Shown here: piece by piece, positions 11,321 to 23,492 of the stretch | Layout: every line of letters begins with the position of its first letter | Position numbering within the stretch: position 1 is the first letter of the stretch | Source: Dermanyssus gallinae | Lineage: Eukaryota > Arthropoda > Arachnida > Mesostigmata > Dermanyssidae | Reading direction: 5' to 3' | Assembly (NCBI GenBank): GCA_003439945.1 | Contig: QVRM01000313.1 | Span: forward strand, 1-64,000 | Length of the DNA stretch: 64,000 nt | Notes under the pieces: generated by a model | What the model saw: only the letters and a program-made list of their open reading frames with translations | Told to the model about the DNA's origin: nothing | Databases searched by the model: none | Translations under genes and position numbers: made by a program

Positions 11321-12281
11321 AAATAAATGTATCAGAATTATTATAATAAATGTATTAGTATTATTGTTATTATTATAAAATATTCTCGTGACGCTTCGCA
11401 CAAACGCTTAGGGCGTGAATTTGCGAGATTAAAGGAGCTTTATGTAGGGAATTTTCTGACTTGGTGTATATTCTATGCTGTTATAATTATGTGTTCACTT
11501 TTAACTAAATTTAGTTGTTTTTGACGTTACTTGACAATCATTCTTATCTCCCCCCAAACAGAGAAAAGCGATGTAAGTATGCCCACTAGACTAGAAATAT
11601 CTAAGCTTGATTAGTGTGGCGGAACAAAAAATAAAACTTCATTAAATAAACTTTACACATACAATAACAAAGTATTATAATAATTTCTATCTACGGAAAC
11701 ATGCTTGCTTATTATTTTTATTTATCTTGGCGGTTTTCTCATTCTGTGCCTCTAGGTTAATACATTTACGAATTTGACTCAGTTCACAACCTGAAATATT
11801 CGGATACAGTAAACGAGAAAAGGACAATTAAGGTACCCGCTCGTAATTTCATATAACGACAACAAGCAAGAGCTAGAGGAATCCGAACTGACCGGCAAAG
11901 ATCCAGTCTCGATAGGTTTTGCTACGTGCGAATTCAAGCTTCTCGAAATGAATTCGAATTGAAAAAGCTTATAGAGTCTCGGTAGGTTTTGAGACGTGCT
12001 AATTCTAGCCTCCTCTCTAGCCCCCCATTGATAATCTATTAGCGAGATAGACCTGTAGTTGGACGCTTCTGGCCGTTGTTCATTAAAAAAAAACATTAAA
12101 ACATTATTATCTAATAAACACATAAGAAATACGCTGATTCGGTTTACGATAAGTTGATTACTCTAGTTAGCCGTCTCGCAAGAAAGACGCAGAAAAGTTG
12201 GAGTTAAAAGTTTTCTTCGGGTACTCCTGTAACTTTACACCCCCAGTCTGCGTCTGTGGTCTCGAGGGGCTTGATATGTAA

Positions 12282-12332
<51 letters not shown>

Positions 12333-13615
12333 GCAGACACGGGCGATAGCCTTTTCTGCAAAAAAAACGGTTTGAATTTATGTAATAATGGACATTTTAC
12401 GCTCAATGAAGAATTATTGAACTCAAATAAATTTGCCGTCCGAAGCAGATGGTCCCATAAAACATGATGTGTACATCTGATTTTGTAGTGTCCACCACCC
12501 CCCATGACTAGCCGTTTGCCATTCTCTCGCTCAAACAACACACGTCCTCTGCCTGGCTCGCACCAGCGACTACTAACTAAGTTATTCGCATGGCCCCTTT
12601 TATATCACAGATTTGCCTGTGCATTTAGTGACTTGCCGCGTCATCGCTACTGGGGCGGCGGCATCTTCTATTTCGCGCCATGTCTTTAGTTTGCTTCGGC
12701 ATTGCCGCCAACCGATGCTGTCGATGCTACAGATTTAGTATAAACAACTGTGTACCACTGTTCCAAGTAGATTCGGATATCGTAATTTGTAAGAAGGGGC
12801 ACTATCCTAGTAGTTATGATTGTCGCAAAGTGCATCTTTAGTTCAGCTACGATAGAGTGTAGATCTACTAGATTTAGGTCCGGGTTCACCGTCACCAGTG
12901 GCGGTAGTTTGGTGCGTTATCTCTCTCTCTCTAACATTTCCAGAAGTCTGGTTAATAAACCTTCACAACTACGACGAACTGCTACGTAACTGGGGTAACA
13001 TGCGAGCTGTAAAATGTGTTGCACATCGATAATTTGTGGCTACGAATATATAGGCAGCTTGGAGAGGGCGAGTCATTACGGCCGCAAGGATTGTCATCTT
13101 TAGGCAATATAGGCTTGACTATTGTAAGTGATTAGTGAGACTGCCATCCGTAATAGCATGTATGTCCATCCATCAGTGCATATTATATATCATACTATAC
13201 ACAGGTAAGTCACGGCTTTTTTCTAGCTCGGCACTACCAGTTTAGGAATTTTTCGAGAGCAGCGATTTGGAAGTAAAATGTGCAAGTTTCAACCCCAACG
13301 CTAAGCTAGCCCGTAAAACACTTCGATTGAACCTGCGGGTACTAGATTACTTCCCAACTACGTATTTTTAGCTACTAAGAGCTACGTAATGCTTGAAAAC
13401 GACCGTAAACATAGGGAAGTCTTCTAATATTTGCGCCAAAGGTTCTACGCGTAACCAAACATAACCAGCAGGATCAAAGCGTTGTGTGTCTAATCAATGA
13501 AAACATAACACACGACCTGTATGCAACCTTGCCTTGTCAAATGAAAGTGTACAGGGCCAAGCTCACGCTGACAGATAAGGAGCGTGCACTTATGTTATGT
13601 TATGCATCAGCAAAC
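11321..13615. other. Unassigned intergenic DNA with a TA tract
   Basis: I see no gene. A pure TA tract lies at 12282-12330. A degenerate direct repeat with a period of about 64 bp (gtctcgataggttttg / gtctcggtaggttttg) lies at about 11907-12008. Remaining open frames are short and without familiar motifs. Confidence 0.5.
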
Positions 13616-13618
13616 AAC

Positions 13619-13679
13619 GTGGTTTAATCCCTTACCTTGCGTTCGGGAGGTCGTGGGTTCAAGCCCTGAACCGGCCCAT
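13619..13679 (+). repeat. tRNA-like unit, probably the head of a tRNA-derived SINE
   Basis: The stretch has an A-box-like ggtttaatccc followed about 30 bp later by gtcgtgggttcaagcccTG, which is close to the pol III B box (GGTTCRANTCC) inside a plausible T arm. It does not fold into a complete tRNA that I can confirm, so a SINE head or tRNA relic is more likely than a functional tRNA. Confidence 0.4.
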
Positions 13680-13799
13680 CTTACTTTAGTTTTAATTTTT
13701 AATTTTGACAAATGATTATTTGACATGAGTGTCGGGCTAGATTATAATCGGATATTATTGCCCAAAAATAAGGGGGAGCACAGATGTCTCAATAAAATC

Positions 13800-14560
13800 C
13801 ACGCCGCTCTATCAGTACGTCAAGTAAGCGAACCCAGCAATCCCGTATTTCCACCAGGGTACACTGCTCAATAACAATTTTAAAGCCATGCTTGATTTAA
13901 CGAAACAATTTAACTTTATGAAGTCACTTAAGAAACTGCTCGTCTAACGATATGCAGATGAGCCAACAGCGGAGTTTATTCGGCGCTTTGGTGAACAACT
14001 GAAGTGTTTATTAAAAAAACTGCTAGCTGAAGCTCTTAATATAGGCACTGCCATGTGGCGACTATATAAATCTTGAGTGGGTAAGGGTGAACAAGGTAAT
14101 CTTTACCTTGACGAGCAGAGTTAGGCACACGCTGGTTAACGCGTAAATCTACTACGGCCGTTGTAAGCTGAGTTTATCACTGTCTAAAGAAGTTTGCCTT
14201 TGAGTTAATCCCAAACGCGTTGCTGCTGGACAGTTCGCCTAGCAGAGTACGTTGATAGAACCTTAAAGCAGTTTGCAAACCTTAAACGCCATTACTAATG
14301 ATCGCGTATACCACCAATTGGAAGCTACTCATATCTGGGATGAAAGCCAGTTGCTTCATATTGCAGACGACCATACAGGAACTAGAAAGGCTGGGACTAA
14401 ACTGCCGCGGCGGCTTCATGGAGAAACCTTTTGTTGAGCTGCAAGTCAAATCTAACTAAAATCCCGCTCCTCCGAAAACGGCCTCCTCTATAATCCTCTA
14501 CAACATTTAAACCTCAAGTGTGCTCATCTGGTGAGACTGTGGATCAGTGAGTCCTGCGTA
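13800..14560 (+). other. Possible highly degenerate retroelement coding relic
   Basis: Reading across stops and frame changes gives stretches such as NNFKAMLDLTKQFNFMKSL, EFIRRFGEQLKCLL and CFILQTTIQELERLGLN, with amino-acid-like composition reminiscent of a gag-like region. No diagnostic motif is present, so this is a weak call. Confidence 0.2.
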
Positions 14561-15165
14561 AGCTAAGCCGTGCTAAATAGGCAGGAATGACACGAAATCG
14601 CTATGACACCGCCAGCGACGGAAGGCCGGTTGCAGAGTCACCCAAATAGAAACATTGACCCAAATAGAAACAGCTGACGCGCCCTGTATCGGGTACATAG
14701 TCAGCCATGTCATCCACCAGTGACAGATGCGTACGCGCAAACGCAGTTATTATTACTTTTATAATAATCTGTAGTTCTTAGTTTAATTCCAATTTGCGCA
14801 ACGTCAGTAAATTGTTTTAGAAGTTCATCGTACCTTACCACATTCTATCGGATCTTGAGGCTCCCGTTGCACCTCAAACCATGCGACTCGACTCCCCTTC
14901 TTTCCGACAATTAAGAATAGGTCTGCCATAAAGTAGCAAGACTAGTAATATTAAGTAGCCTGTCAAAGTAGCGCACCACTAGCGTCCCTGGTAAATCTGT
15001 CCGCCTGTTTATTCAGCAGCAGTGCGAGCGAGTCTGATAAAGGTTTGGAGAAACAGCTTGCGTACTAGACGCCGGTCCGCTATTCTGCCTGTTGTTAGAC
15101 AGTCCGTCTATGGTCAGCAGCAACAGCTTCTATAACGATTGAATATATCTGCTAGACAAGAGCTG

Positions 15166-15199
<34 letters not shown>

Positions 15200-15856
15200 T
15201 ATAAATTTAGAAATGTTTTTCACAACTACAGTGTCATTTCAGTTTATCCTATCTACATGACCTTTTTTCTAAAGCCTGGGCCCGACGCTTTTCCAATGAA
15301 AAAATGCCATCTTTCCAGAATGACTCGATATTTGATACGAAAAAGTGGGCCATGTGATGGTCCGGACTATAATGTGGGTGAGGTGATGTTATCACGTATA
15401 AGTGCGAGCGAGTGTTGTCCTAATGGCAAATAAAGGAGCTTATAGTGCACTACGTCTCTTTAGCCCATCTCGATACACAGTATTGTCTTTTTGGAGTAAA
15501 TGCCTACTTTCGGAACGGTGTTTATTGCAAAATGTGTTGTTGTAGAAAGTCTATTTCGTATCTTCGGTACTCGAGTTTTGTAAAAAATTATGCCCTTGTT
15601 CTTTTTAAGCAGATGTTTAGTCTATTCATTATGTCGTTTCTGGATGGTCTGCCCGGTACATATGCATCGGCACGTTTTATATAGCCTGATAACTGATTCA
15701 TACGATGCGTTCACTATGTGCTCGATCTCGTGTACAGATAAGAAGCAAGGCTTGCAAGAAGGTAAATCCTGGCAACGTTAGGTTTAGTAGTTGGAAAGCG
15801 GCTCTAATCAATGGTCAATAAATGGTTCTAGGAAGTCAGCGTCGTCTATCAAGCTT

Positions 15857-15860
<4 letters not shown>
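14561..15860. other. Unassigned intergenic DNA
   Basis: No recognisable gene. A TA tract lies at 15167-15204. Overlapping 60-80 codon frames at 15445-15781 have no familiar motif. Confidence 0.45.
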
Positions 15861-15912
<52 letters not shown>

Positions 15913-15945
15913 TTGTAAATATATATATATATATATATATATATA
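15861..15945. repeat. Compound TA / T-run / TA microsatellite
   Basis: A TA run (15861-15894), a run of about 20 T (15895-15914) and a second TA run follow one another. The central T-run is the kind of trace a retroposed poly(A) tail can leave. Confidence 0.9.
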
Positions 15946-16700
15946 GCGGCTTATGGGACCGAACAGCTCGGCCGCTAGCAAAGCAAGGTTAAAAGCAGTT
16001 TTTCCGCGAGGTGCAGCTGCATGGCTGCACACACCCCCCGAGTTGTCAGCTGGGTTCCCTTCCGGATGGTGACACACGAATATTGGTCGGGTTGAGGTTG
16101 AAGGTAGAACTAGTCACCCCTCACCGGTGCAGATGCAGTGATGAGGCCGACTCTCTAGGTCACCATGGACTTTTTTGTTCTTAGAGTTCAGGCTGAATCG
16201 CACGCCACTGAGCTTGCAGAAGACATTTAGCAGACGTCTACGGTCGTTAGGTAACCCGTTTGTTTTGGAGCCTCCCAGTTTAGTCAAAGACAAAAGAAGA
16301 AGAAGAAGATGGGAAGATACTTGATGGCACGACCCTGAACCCTTTGAGCGGAGCCAAGCTTTGCTGGTATAGGATGCGATCGTAACCGACTCTTTAGCCT
16401 CTTTAATGGTCGGTACAAGTGCAGCCCTAGCGAAAGCAGTCAAGTGCAGAATGTATTCAAGCCTCGATTGCCCCCCTTGAGACATTGGGCGGAGAGGGAC
16501 TGGTCTGCTTACGAAGGAACTGCTCAGCAATGTCGGGAGAAGATTGGCGCTTGCTAGAGGAGATAAGAGGGCGGGCGAGTATTTACTGCAACGTTCGTGA
16601 TTGGATGTTCAGAGGGGGGGAGCCTTGAGTCATGCCCCGAGTGGGCACACGTTCGTATATCTTGAATGTATTTTTGGCTATATATATATATATTATTTAA
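15946..16700 (-). other. Unassigned block with a 138-codon minus-strand frame
   Basis: The frame at 16114-16530 (minus) reads with a protein-like composition (for example SRLEYILHLTAFARAALVP and SVTIASYTSKAWL) but matches no family I know. A GAAGAA repeat codes a poly-Leu run inside it. It may be an exon or part of an unknown element; I cannot tell. Confidence 0.25.
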
Positions 16701-16929
16701 GCAAGCCGTTCCTTCTTATGTCCTAGAGTCTCGCTTCGAATTCGCAAGATCTATATAATAAAAGTGACAATTGTACGAAATGTACCTTGTAAATATTAGC
16801 TTTTTATATTTGTGCATGCATTTAAAATTGGAAGACGTTTGAGATTTGTCGGACTTTCGTAGGCTACTGCAAGTTGCGACAAAACAGTTTTGGTGTGCAT
16901 TGCTACTCATAGTTGCTAAAACAATTTAT

Positions 16930-17345
16930 AGAGACTGCATTGAAGTAGCCTAATGATGGACAAATAATTATTTGGGCCTTTAATATGTTATTAACAAACT
17001 GGTTCATAAAACGTGGGTTCAAATGGAAAGGTACAAACGACACTGAGGGTATCATTGAAGTCTTCATTCAAAAGTAATCACCAGAGACCTGAGCACAACT
17101 ATCCGACTGTTTTACGAGCCGAAGGATTGCCTGTTCCCAGAGTGGGTGTGATGACGAACTAGTTCTCCACGGCGCTTTTCAGTTCATTGTCCGAGTTGAA
17201 GCGCCTTTGAATTTGCTTAGAGGAAGGTGATGACGCATACTCAGGTCACTCTATTCGGGTTTCACTACGTTAATCCAAAGCGGCACATTTTAATTTCAAC
17301 CGGTTTGGTTGTCACGGCGTTTCGTACTTTTCCATTTAAACCCAT

Positions 17346-17403
<58 letters not shown>

Positions 17404-19175
17404 TGTACAGTCATACATTATTGCGGATACGTATATATACATGCATCACTAGGATAGCAGGAAAAAGGAAGAGAGCGGGGATAGAAAGCATGTGAAACAA
17501 GAAGGGGAACGAGCCACAATCATTGCTTGGCTCCGTGGCGGCCCATATATACCTATGTATGTCGTTGCATTTGTTTGCGTTCTCCACTGAACCCTCTCAG
17601 TGGGTTTGGGTAGCAAACATCGATCGTTGCCGACGCCTGCCGGTGATAACAGCGAGCAAGATGACGACGACGACAATCGTGATTATAGTTATGATGATGA
17701 TGACAACAATAATGACGATTATGTGTTTCCCGTGGCCTGAAAGGAAGGCTGGGCGAAACTTTCTATCCGTGATGGGCCGTGCAGCCGCTCCCGTCGCCGC
17801 CGCAGTCGGGGCTGTTGCTTTTGCTGTGGCTGCCACCGCCGCCGCCGCTAGGAACGACGTTGATCTCCATGGGAAAACGCACACCTGCCAGAAATACTTT
17901 GTATCCTCTTCCTATGTTTCCCGACTATCTCTCTATGACCTGGCCCGGCTCGGCTCGGCTCAGCCTGATTAACGCACCGTCCGTGATCGTCGATAACGTT
18001 AACCGACATTGTCGCGTTGAATAAGATTCACTTTGAGCGGAGTTCGTCGTTGGCCGTCCCTTTTATGCTGCAACTAACGCTGTCACAACTGCAGCTGTGT
18101 TCTCTCTAGTCCTACAAGCCAATAACTAATACATCACCTAGTAATCGGTAACCATACGAACCCCACAACCTAACCATAACGCCTACTGGAAGAAATTCAC
18201 AAGTCACATTGCCAGGCATAATAATTGCTAGAGGGCGTTGGCAGCCATTCCACAAGTGCGCTTTATGCGGCGCCTCGGTGTTTTATGTTTTGCCGATGAA
18301 CTTTCAAGGATACTTCATTTAATTCGTCTTGCGAAGTAAGTCGCGCTCTATCTTTTTGTCGGGGCAAAGCTGTTTCAAACTCTCGGAAGAGGTCTCCATT
18401 TCGTTCGTTCACTTCGCGTCAAATGAGGTAGAACGGCACTATCGTTGCATTGCCACAGTAGCATTTTGCTACTGAAGCAATGTTGACTGCTCGTAAGCCA
18501 GAATTTTAGCTAACAACTAATAAAAATAGATCTGACTAATCACTGATGATGATGATGATCCACATGTGGATCTGTTGATCCACATGAGCATGCCTGTTGC
18601 GTAGAACTAAGCTATATGAAGCTACTGCAAACCTAAAGTATGCGAAGTTTAAGAAAGAGGCGACTCGGGCTCACTGACAATGACGCTGCTGCGCTAGGAA
18701 TTAACACCATGACTTTCAGCGCTGGGATTTTCAAGAAAGATTCACTTTTTTTCTCCGGTCACGATTCGATACAGGAATGACTTCTGTTCGAACCTGGCAA
18801 GCAGAATCTGATAAATGGTTGGTCGGTTCTGCTTCTCTTCTTGATTCAGTTATGTGGAACCCGCTTTGAGAGCTTTAGGGTTTTCTTCATGGCCTTAAAG
18901 CTTCTGCAAACGGTTACTTGGCACACTCTTAGTTGAGCAGCGAGTTCTTCTTGCGTTTGCTTGTCATTACGTCCAACAAAGCTTGCAATTCGATGTCCTT
19001 AAACTTGATTGGCTGTTGTTTGCGTGCTTTACTGTTGGACATTTTAAGCTACTCAAAACATCGTGACCTATCAATAACATTCTCGCCGTAAGTTTTGACA
19101 AGCATTTCATTAACTTCGGTGGCAGATTTTTTTAAGTGAGAACAGAAAATGAGAGCTTTCTTCATATTGATTTTT
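16930..19175 (-). pseudogene. mariner transposase relic, interrupted by a 1.3-kb block
   Basis: On the minus strand a transposase start at about 19165 reads LKKSATEVNEMLVKTYGEN, the N-terminal helix-turn-helix region of mariner transposases. It is followed, through stops and a frameshift, by QTQEELAAQLR, LSKRVPH, QILLARFEQKSFLYRIVTG and ENPSAESHG near 18700. The C-terminal part resumes at about 17300 with RRFNSDNELKSAVEN and ends near 17060 with a decayed SCAQVSGDY-type end. Both parts are in the right order and strand for one copy split by the intervening block. The transposase would have cut and pasted the element at TA sites; this copy is dead. Confidence 0.7.
17340..18695. other. Block separating the two parts of the mariner relic
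   Basis: It begins with a pure TA tract (17347-17400), followed by a CpG-rich stretch with trinucleotide repeats (17449-18020) that create alanine-rich and hydrophobic frames on both strands. A near-perfect palindrome, gatccacatgtggatc, lies near 18556. No coding sequence can be supported. It may be an inserted sequence, but no boundaries with a TSD were found. Confidence 0.4.
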
Positions 19176-19179
19176 TTTG

Positions 19180-19946
19180 ACACAATGTTCGACCTGGCAA
19201 ACGCGCCCGGAAATTTTGTAGGAAATACGTAGGTGAGAATTTGCTCGTGAAGCCAGAATAGATCATATGCATGTCTAGTTACATTCGCCAAACAGCACTG
19301 CTTGGTGGTGTACATTGGTCATAACGAATCTGTAGGAAACTATCGAATTGACAAATAGGTCAATTCTCTCAAAGCTTTTACTAGATTTAGTGAACGGGTA
19401 GTGATATTTAGCAACAAGGTCCACAGCCAGAATTATAGCTTTAGCACTGTATGCATGTATGTAAGAACCCCGAAAAAGTAATAATGGCAAACGAAAATCC
19501 TAAGCTCTGAAGCATTTACATTATAAGTAGCTTTATTTGGAGAACAAGTACTTTATAACTTTGAGATTCATTTCGTTCTCATAGCAGTATCATGACGGTA
19601 GTAGTGACTCTTTGTAATAGTGCTGTTTTGTTGTTAAGGCTAAATTGAACCAAAAGCTGTTATTAAAGTCGCTGTCACTAATGTTACCTCTGATATGTTG
19701 GTATACACAATCGTGCAGCTGCCGTTGCGTTTCTAGTTGTGTTATTTCTTTATCATTCTATCTTTCTTTTAACTACGAGTATAATACTACTGTTACATTT
19801 GTATAACTTTTTATCACGCTTATGCACACTAGTTTTCGTCTAGTATACCACCAACAAACAACTGTGAGATATCTAGATGTGGCCAGATTATCATTTTCTA
19901 ATAAGCCTAACCTGTGAACTTTTACTTGGCGCTGCTATACATAGAC
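19180..19946. other. Unassigned intergenic DNA
   Basis: AT-rich sequence without a recognisable gene, lying between the mariner relic and R1B copy 2. Confidence 0.45.
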
Positions 19947-19960
19947 AATGTGTGGAGGTC

Positions 19961-21720
19961 GACAAGCCCGGAATCGGTTGGCAACCGGTAAAGCGCCCGG
20001 CCTAGACGGAATTCCCCCAGAAGTAGCGAGGCTACTGGTCAAAAGGTGGCCTAAGGTCTTCCAAGACCTTGCCAACAAGCTTCTGAGAGAGGGGAGATTC
20101 CCGAGGCTGTGGAAAAGGGCAAGCCTGGTTCTGATCCCCAAACCCGGGAGGAAGACGGGGCCTTCGGCTTACCGGCCCATATGCCTCATTGACGCCATGG
20201 GTAAGCTCCTGGAGAACGTTATAGTCAAGAGACTAAACGACGAGATTCAGGAAAAGAACGCCCTATCAGATGCCCAGTACGGTTTCCGGAAGGGCAGATC
20301 CGCATTAGGGGCTCTAAAGAAGGTTCTGAAACGGGCGGGTGAGGAGACTATGAAGACCCCTAAAACAAAGGGATTCGTGCTCCTGATCCTCCTGGATGTC
20401 AAAAATGCCTTCAATACAAAGAATTGGAAAGTAATTGTGGAGGCGATGAAGAGGAAGGGCTTTTCCCTCTACCTCCGTCGAATGATTTCATCCTACCTGG
20501 ATGACAGAGGCTTGGTTGCAGGGGGGCAGGAGTACGAGGTTACTGCCGGAGTCCCACAGGGCTCGATTCTAGGACCCGTGCTCTGGAACATAGCTTACGA
20601 CGGGGTGCTCGAGATCCGAGGTCTCCCGTATGGGGTGGAGACGTTAACGTACGCCGATGACCTTGCACTCATGATAACGGCCAGGACCGAAAGAGCCCTG
20701 GAGAGCGCCGCCAATGAGGCCTTGTCAATGGTGTCCCATCACTTGAAACTGGCACCCGACAAGACGGAGGCGATGTACCTAACAGGAAGAAAGAGGACGA
20801 CCGGCATTAACCTCGTGATGGCGGGCCACCCGATAGAAATCAGAAAGAAGGTAAAGTACCTTGGGGTCATGCTAGACACTGGACTGACCGAATCGGCACA
20901 CGTTAAGTACGTGGCCGAAAAGGCCCAAAGGGTCTCCCTGAACTTGGCGAGGATCATGCCTAGGGTCGGTGGGGTGGCTGAGGTGAAAAGAAGGCTCCTG
21001 GCCTCGGTGGCCGAATCAACGGCGCTATACGCAGCCCCAGTCTGGGGGGACATGGCAATGCGGACGGCGAAAAATAGGGGGGCACTAAGGTCGACCCAAC
21101 GAACGCTGGCAATCAGGGTAAGCCGGGCGTATCGAACAGTCTCGACCGAAGCTCTCCTGGTCCTAGCCAAAATGCTGCCATGGGACCTCCTAGTGGCTGA
21201 ATGAAGTAAAATGTATCTAGACGAAGGTCTGGATCTGGCATGAGGAATGGGCGCAGGTAAGACCCGGTGTGACCACAGGGAGCTGGACCAAGAGTCTGAT
21301 ACCGGACCTCAGGGCATGGTATGACCGCCGACACGGGGAGCTTTCCTACTAAACGACTCAGGTTCTGACCGGACACGGCCAGTTCCAGAGCTACCTGTCA
21401 AGGATCAAGAAGGCCATCAGCGATATCTGCGTACTGTGCGACTCTGGAGAAACGAACAACGTAGAGCATACTGTTCTGCGGTGTGATGCTCTCAGGGAAG
21501 CACAGGACGCAGCACCAACCGCTGGGAGAGGCCGACCCATCAAGGAGGTGGTCTCCCATATGATGACTTCGGCGGAGGCATGGAGGGAGGCGACGAGCTT
21601 GTTCGACGCTGTTTTGACACTCAAGACAGCCAAGGAAACGGCCAGGCGGGAGAGGTTTGAGCGGGTCTCTCGGGAGAATGGTCGAAACGAGGAGCCGAGG
21701 GAGGGGGGAGGGGGTGGAGA
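19961..21720 (+). pseudogene. R1B copy 2 reverse transcriptase, truncated and mutated
   Basis: The frame opens at RT motif 0 (GKAPGLDGIP) and continues with YRPICLID, LLDVKNAFNT (catalytic Asp), GVPQGSILGP, YADDLALM (catalytic Asp pair) and LGVMLD. The N-terminal endonuclease is absent. A TGA at about 21202 replaces the CGA found in copy 1 (a CpG to TpG change), a 32-bp deletion near 21237 shifts the frame, and 15 bp are missing near 20734. Beyond these the C-terminal finger (CVLCDSGETNNVEH region) is still readable to about 21720. The RT core is open over roughly 410 codons. Confidence 0.9.
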
Positions 21721-21742
21721 GCAGCCAGGCCCTCATGGTCTC

Positions 21743-21893
21743 TCTTTTTTTTTTTTTTTCAGGTAGGTTTTGGGAATGCTTGATGCACATGCGCCACTAG
21801 CAGCCTGCGTGACTAGTGTGAGACTCGCAAACCCACTAAACCCGGATTCCTCCCCACCCCCCCAGGCTCGGTATTACTTTGGCATTACACCTT
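21743..21893 (-). mobile_element. Short R1B 3'-UTR insertion, inverted inside R1B copy 2
   Basis: A T-run at its left edge is followed by R1B 3'-terminal sequence (tgatgcacatgcgccactag) in the opposite orientation to its host. It is bounded by an 8-bp duplication, atggtctc, at 21735-21742 and 21894-21901. The continuous sequence in copy 1 shows a single catggtctcgacgcaccc here, confirming the insertion. It is an extremely 5'-truncated retroposed copy. Confidence 0.93.
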
Positions 21894-22184
21894 ATGGTCT
21901 CCACGCACCCTCACAGGACGGATTACAAAATTGCATCCCCCTATCCAACCGCAGGTAGACATGCGGGATGATAGTCAGGGATAGAGCTGATTGAAGGAGA
22001 ACGGCAGAGACGCCTCTCCCACGGCTTCGATGTAATGTTAAAGTAATACCGAGCCTGGGGGGGTAGGGAGGAATCCGGGTTTAGCGGGTTTGCGAGTCTC
22101 ACACTAGTCACGCAGGCTGCTAGTGGCGCATGTGCATCATGCATTCCCAAAACCTCCCAGAACAAAAAAAAATGTGTGGAGGTC

Positions 22185-23492
22185 TCGTGTGCAGCCAATC
22201 AGGTTTTAAGTCGGACTTAAAATCTGACCATTTTTCTATTAGCCCATTCTGTTTCTAGGCGTTTTGCAAATTGCTAGTGCTCGTATTGTAAACATATCAG
22301 TGTGTGTGTGTGTTATTAGCAATTCTGCTCAAAGAGTGCGTTTGGCTGCTGTTGGAATTGTAATTTCTGTTATCTCTATTGTTTTTGTTGCTGATGCTGC
22401 TGTCTTTGTTGTCGGTGTGCTCGCACGACACTGTGTGATATTATAACGCCTTGGAGCTATGGCAGCAGCCCACTTCACTGGCAGAAGTGCACCACTTTAG
22501 TCGCGTCTTAATAATGAAAAGGTCTCAAGTCAATTTATTCGTGTGCAGCATCCGCCGGATGTGATGCCATCAAAGTGGCAGCGACCACCCGAGCGCTGTG
22601 GGAGGTTACCCGAGGCGACAATATATCTGACACACGAAGCCGGGCCAATCACCCCCCCCCCCCTCCCCAGCCAGGCATCTACTGTAACATAACGGTGAAA
22701 CATTCTCTGAGTTGCGCCCTCCGATCTGATGATGACGACGGCCGTGTGACCGGGCTCAAGGTGCAGGGCTTTTTAGGTTAGGCACAGCTACCTAAAAAGT
22801 ACCTATCGAGGGTCGCTCGACGTACAAAGTTCGGGACGTGGCTCACAAGAGTAAGCCGAAATTGCGAAACCTGGTGCTTCAATTGCGTTATTGATTGAAT
22901 TTTCGACCTAAACAGTCAAAATGTTCTCTACGACTACTCTACGCTGTCTAGCAATAAATAATACTTTACATTTCACTCTACTACTCTCGACTACCCATTT
23001 CTGAACTAAATGTCACCATACAACAATTGTCTTGGTAGGCGTTTTTTTTGTCTCTATCCGTTAGAGGCGGATGGTTTGCCATCTTAAACAGTTCGACTGG
23101 CAGTAGTAACAGGTTGGCTATCTCCGGCAACTCCCTTAGTTGAGCTTCTATTGCCTTGATACGCAATAAAAACAACTAAATTATCTTGGGAAACCTTAGT
23201 TCATTTGTCGTTATGCTATCAATACTAGCTTAAACGGTGCACTTAGTCGAAATGATGATAAGAGGGCGGCGTGCTCTTGATGAGAGGGTTCCAGGTACCC
23301 GTCGTCATTTCCAAATCGACAAGGTAATATGTTCTCAACGTATGAGCCAGTCTTGGCACCGCCAACGAAACTAATTGCCTCTTCGACAACTACTACTAGG
23401 ATACACAGGATAGCAAACACGATCGCTGATGTTTACCAATAGTAAACGATATAGGACGAATTTGTCGGAATCGTTATATATATATATATATA
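22185..23492. other. Unassigned, with a possible old R1B-UTR-like relic
   Basis: No gene recognised. A C-rich stretch near 22620-22720 (cccccccccctccccagcca then a spaced ggcat..taacat) has the same layout as the R1B 3' UTR (ccccaggctcggtattac..ggcattacat) and may be a diverged relic. A short TA run lies at 23474-23492. Confidence 0.3.

Larger units (their letters stand above)
19961..22171 (+). mobile_element. R1B copy 2: 5'-truncated R1-clade LINE with TSD
   Basis: The element starts inside the RT (19961) and ends in a short poly(A) at 22164-22171. It is flanked by a 13-14 bp duplication, aatgtgtggaggtc, at 19947-19960 and 22171-22184, the hallmark of target-primed insertion. The apparent start codon of the long frame lies in the left TSD and is not a real start. 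The 3' UTR is interrupted by a 151-bp inverted fragment of the same UTR. Confidence 0.95.

Noticed and set aside
17523..17972. Alanine-rich plus frame and hydrophobic minus frame
   Set aside because: Both are produced by GCC- and GAT-type trinucleotide runs; no independent evidence of coding.
18540..18590. Short gatccacatgtggatc palindrome as a regulatory operator
   Set aside because: A single 16-bp palindrome next to a GAT repeat, with no gene nearby; chance or repeat-derived origin is sufficient.
19948..19960. Start codon of the 418-codon frame at 19948
   Set aside because: It lies in the target-site duplication, so it is host flank and not an element start.
20739..21790. Minus-strand frames over R1B copy 2 and the matching plus-strand frames at 8.0-9.2 kb
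   Set aside because: Mirror images of the R1B coding frame; they appear in both copies because the copies are similar, not because they code.
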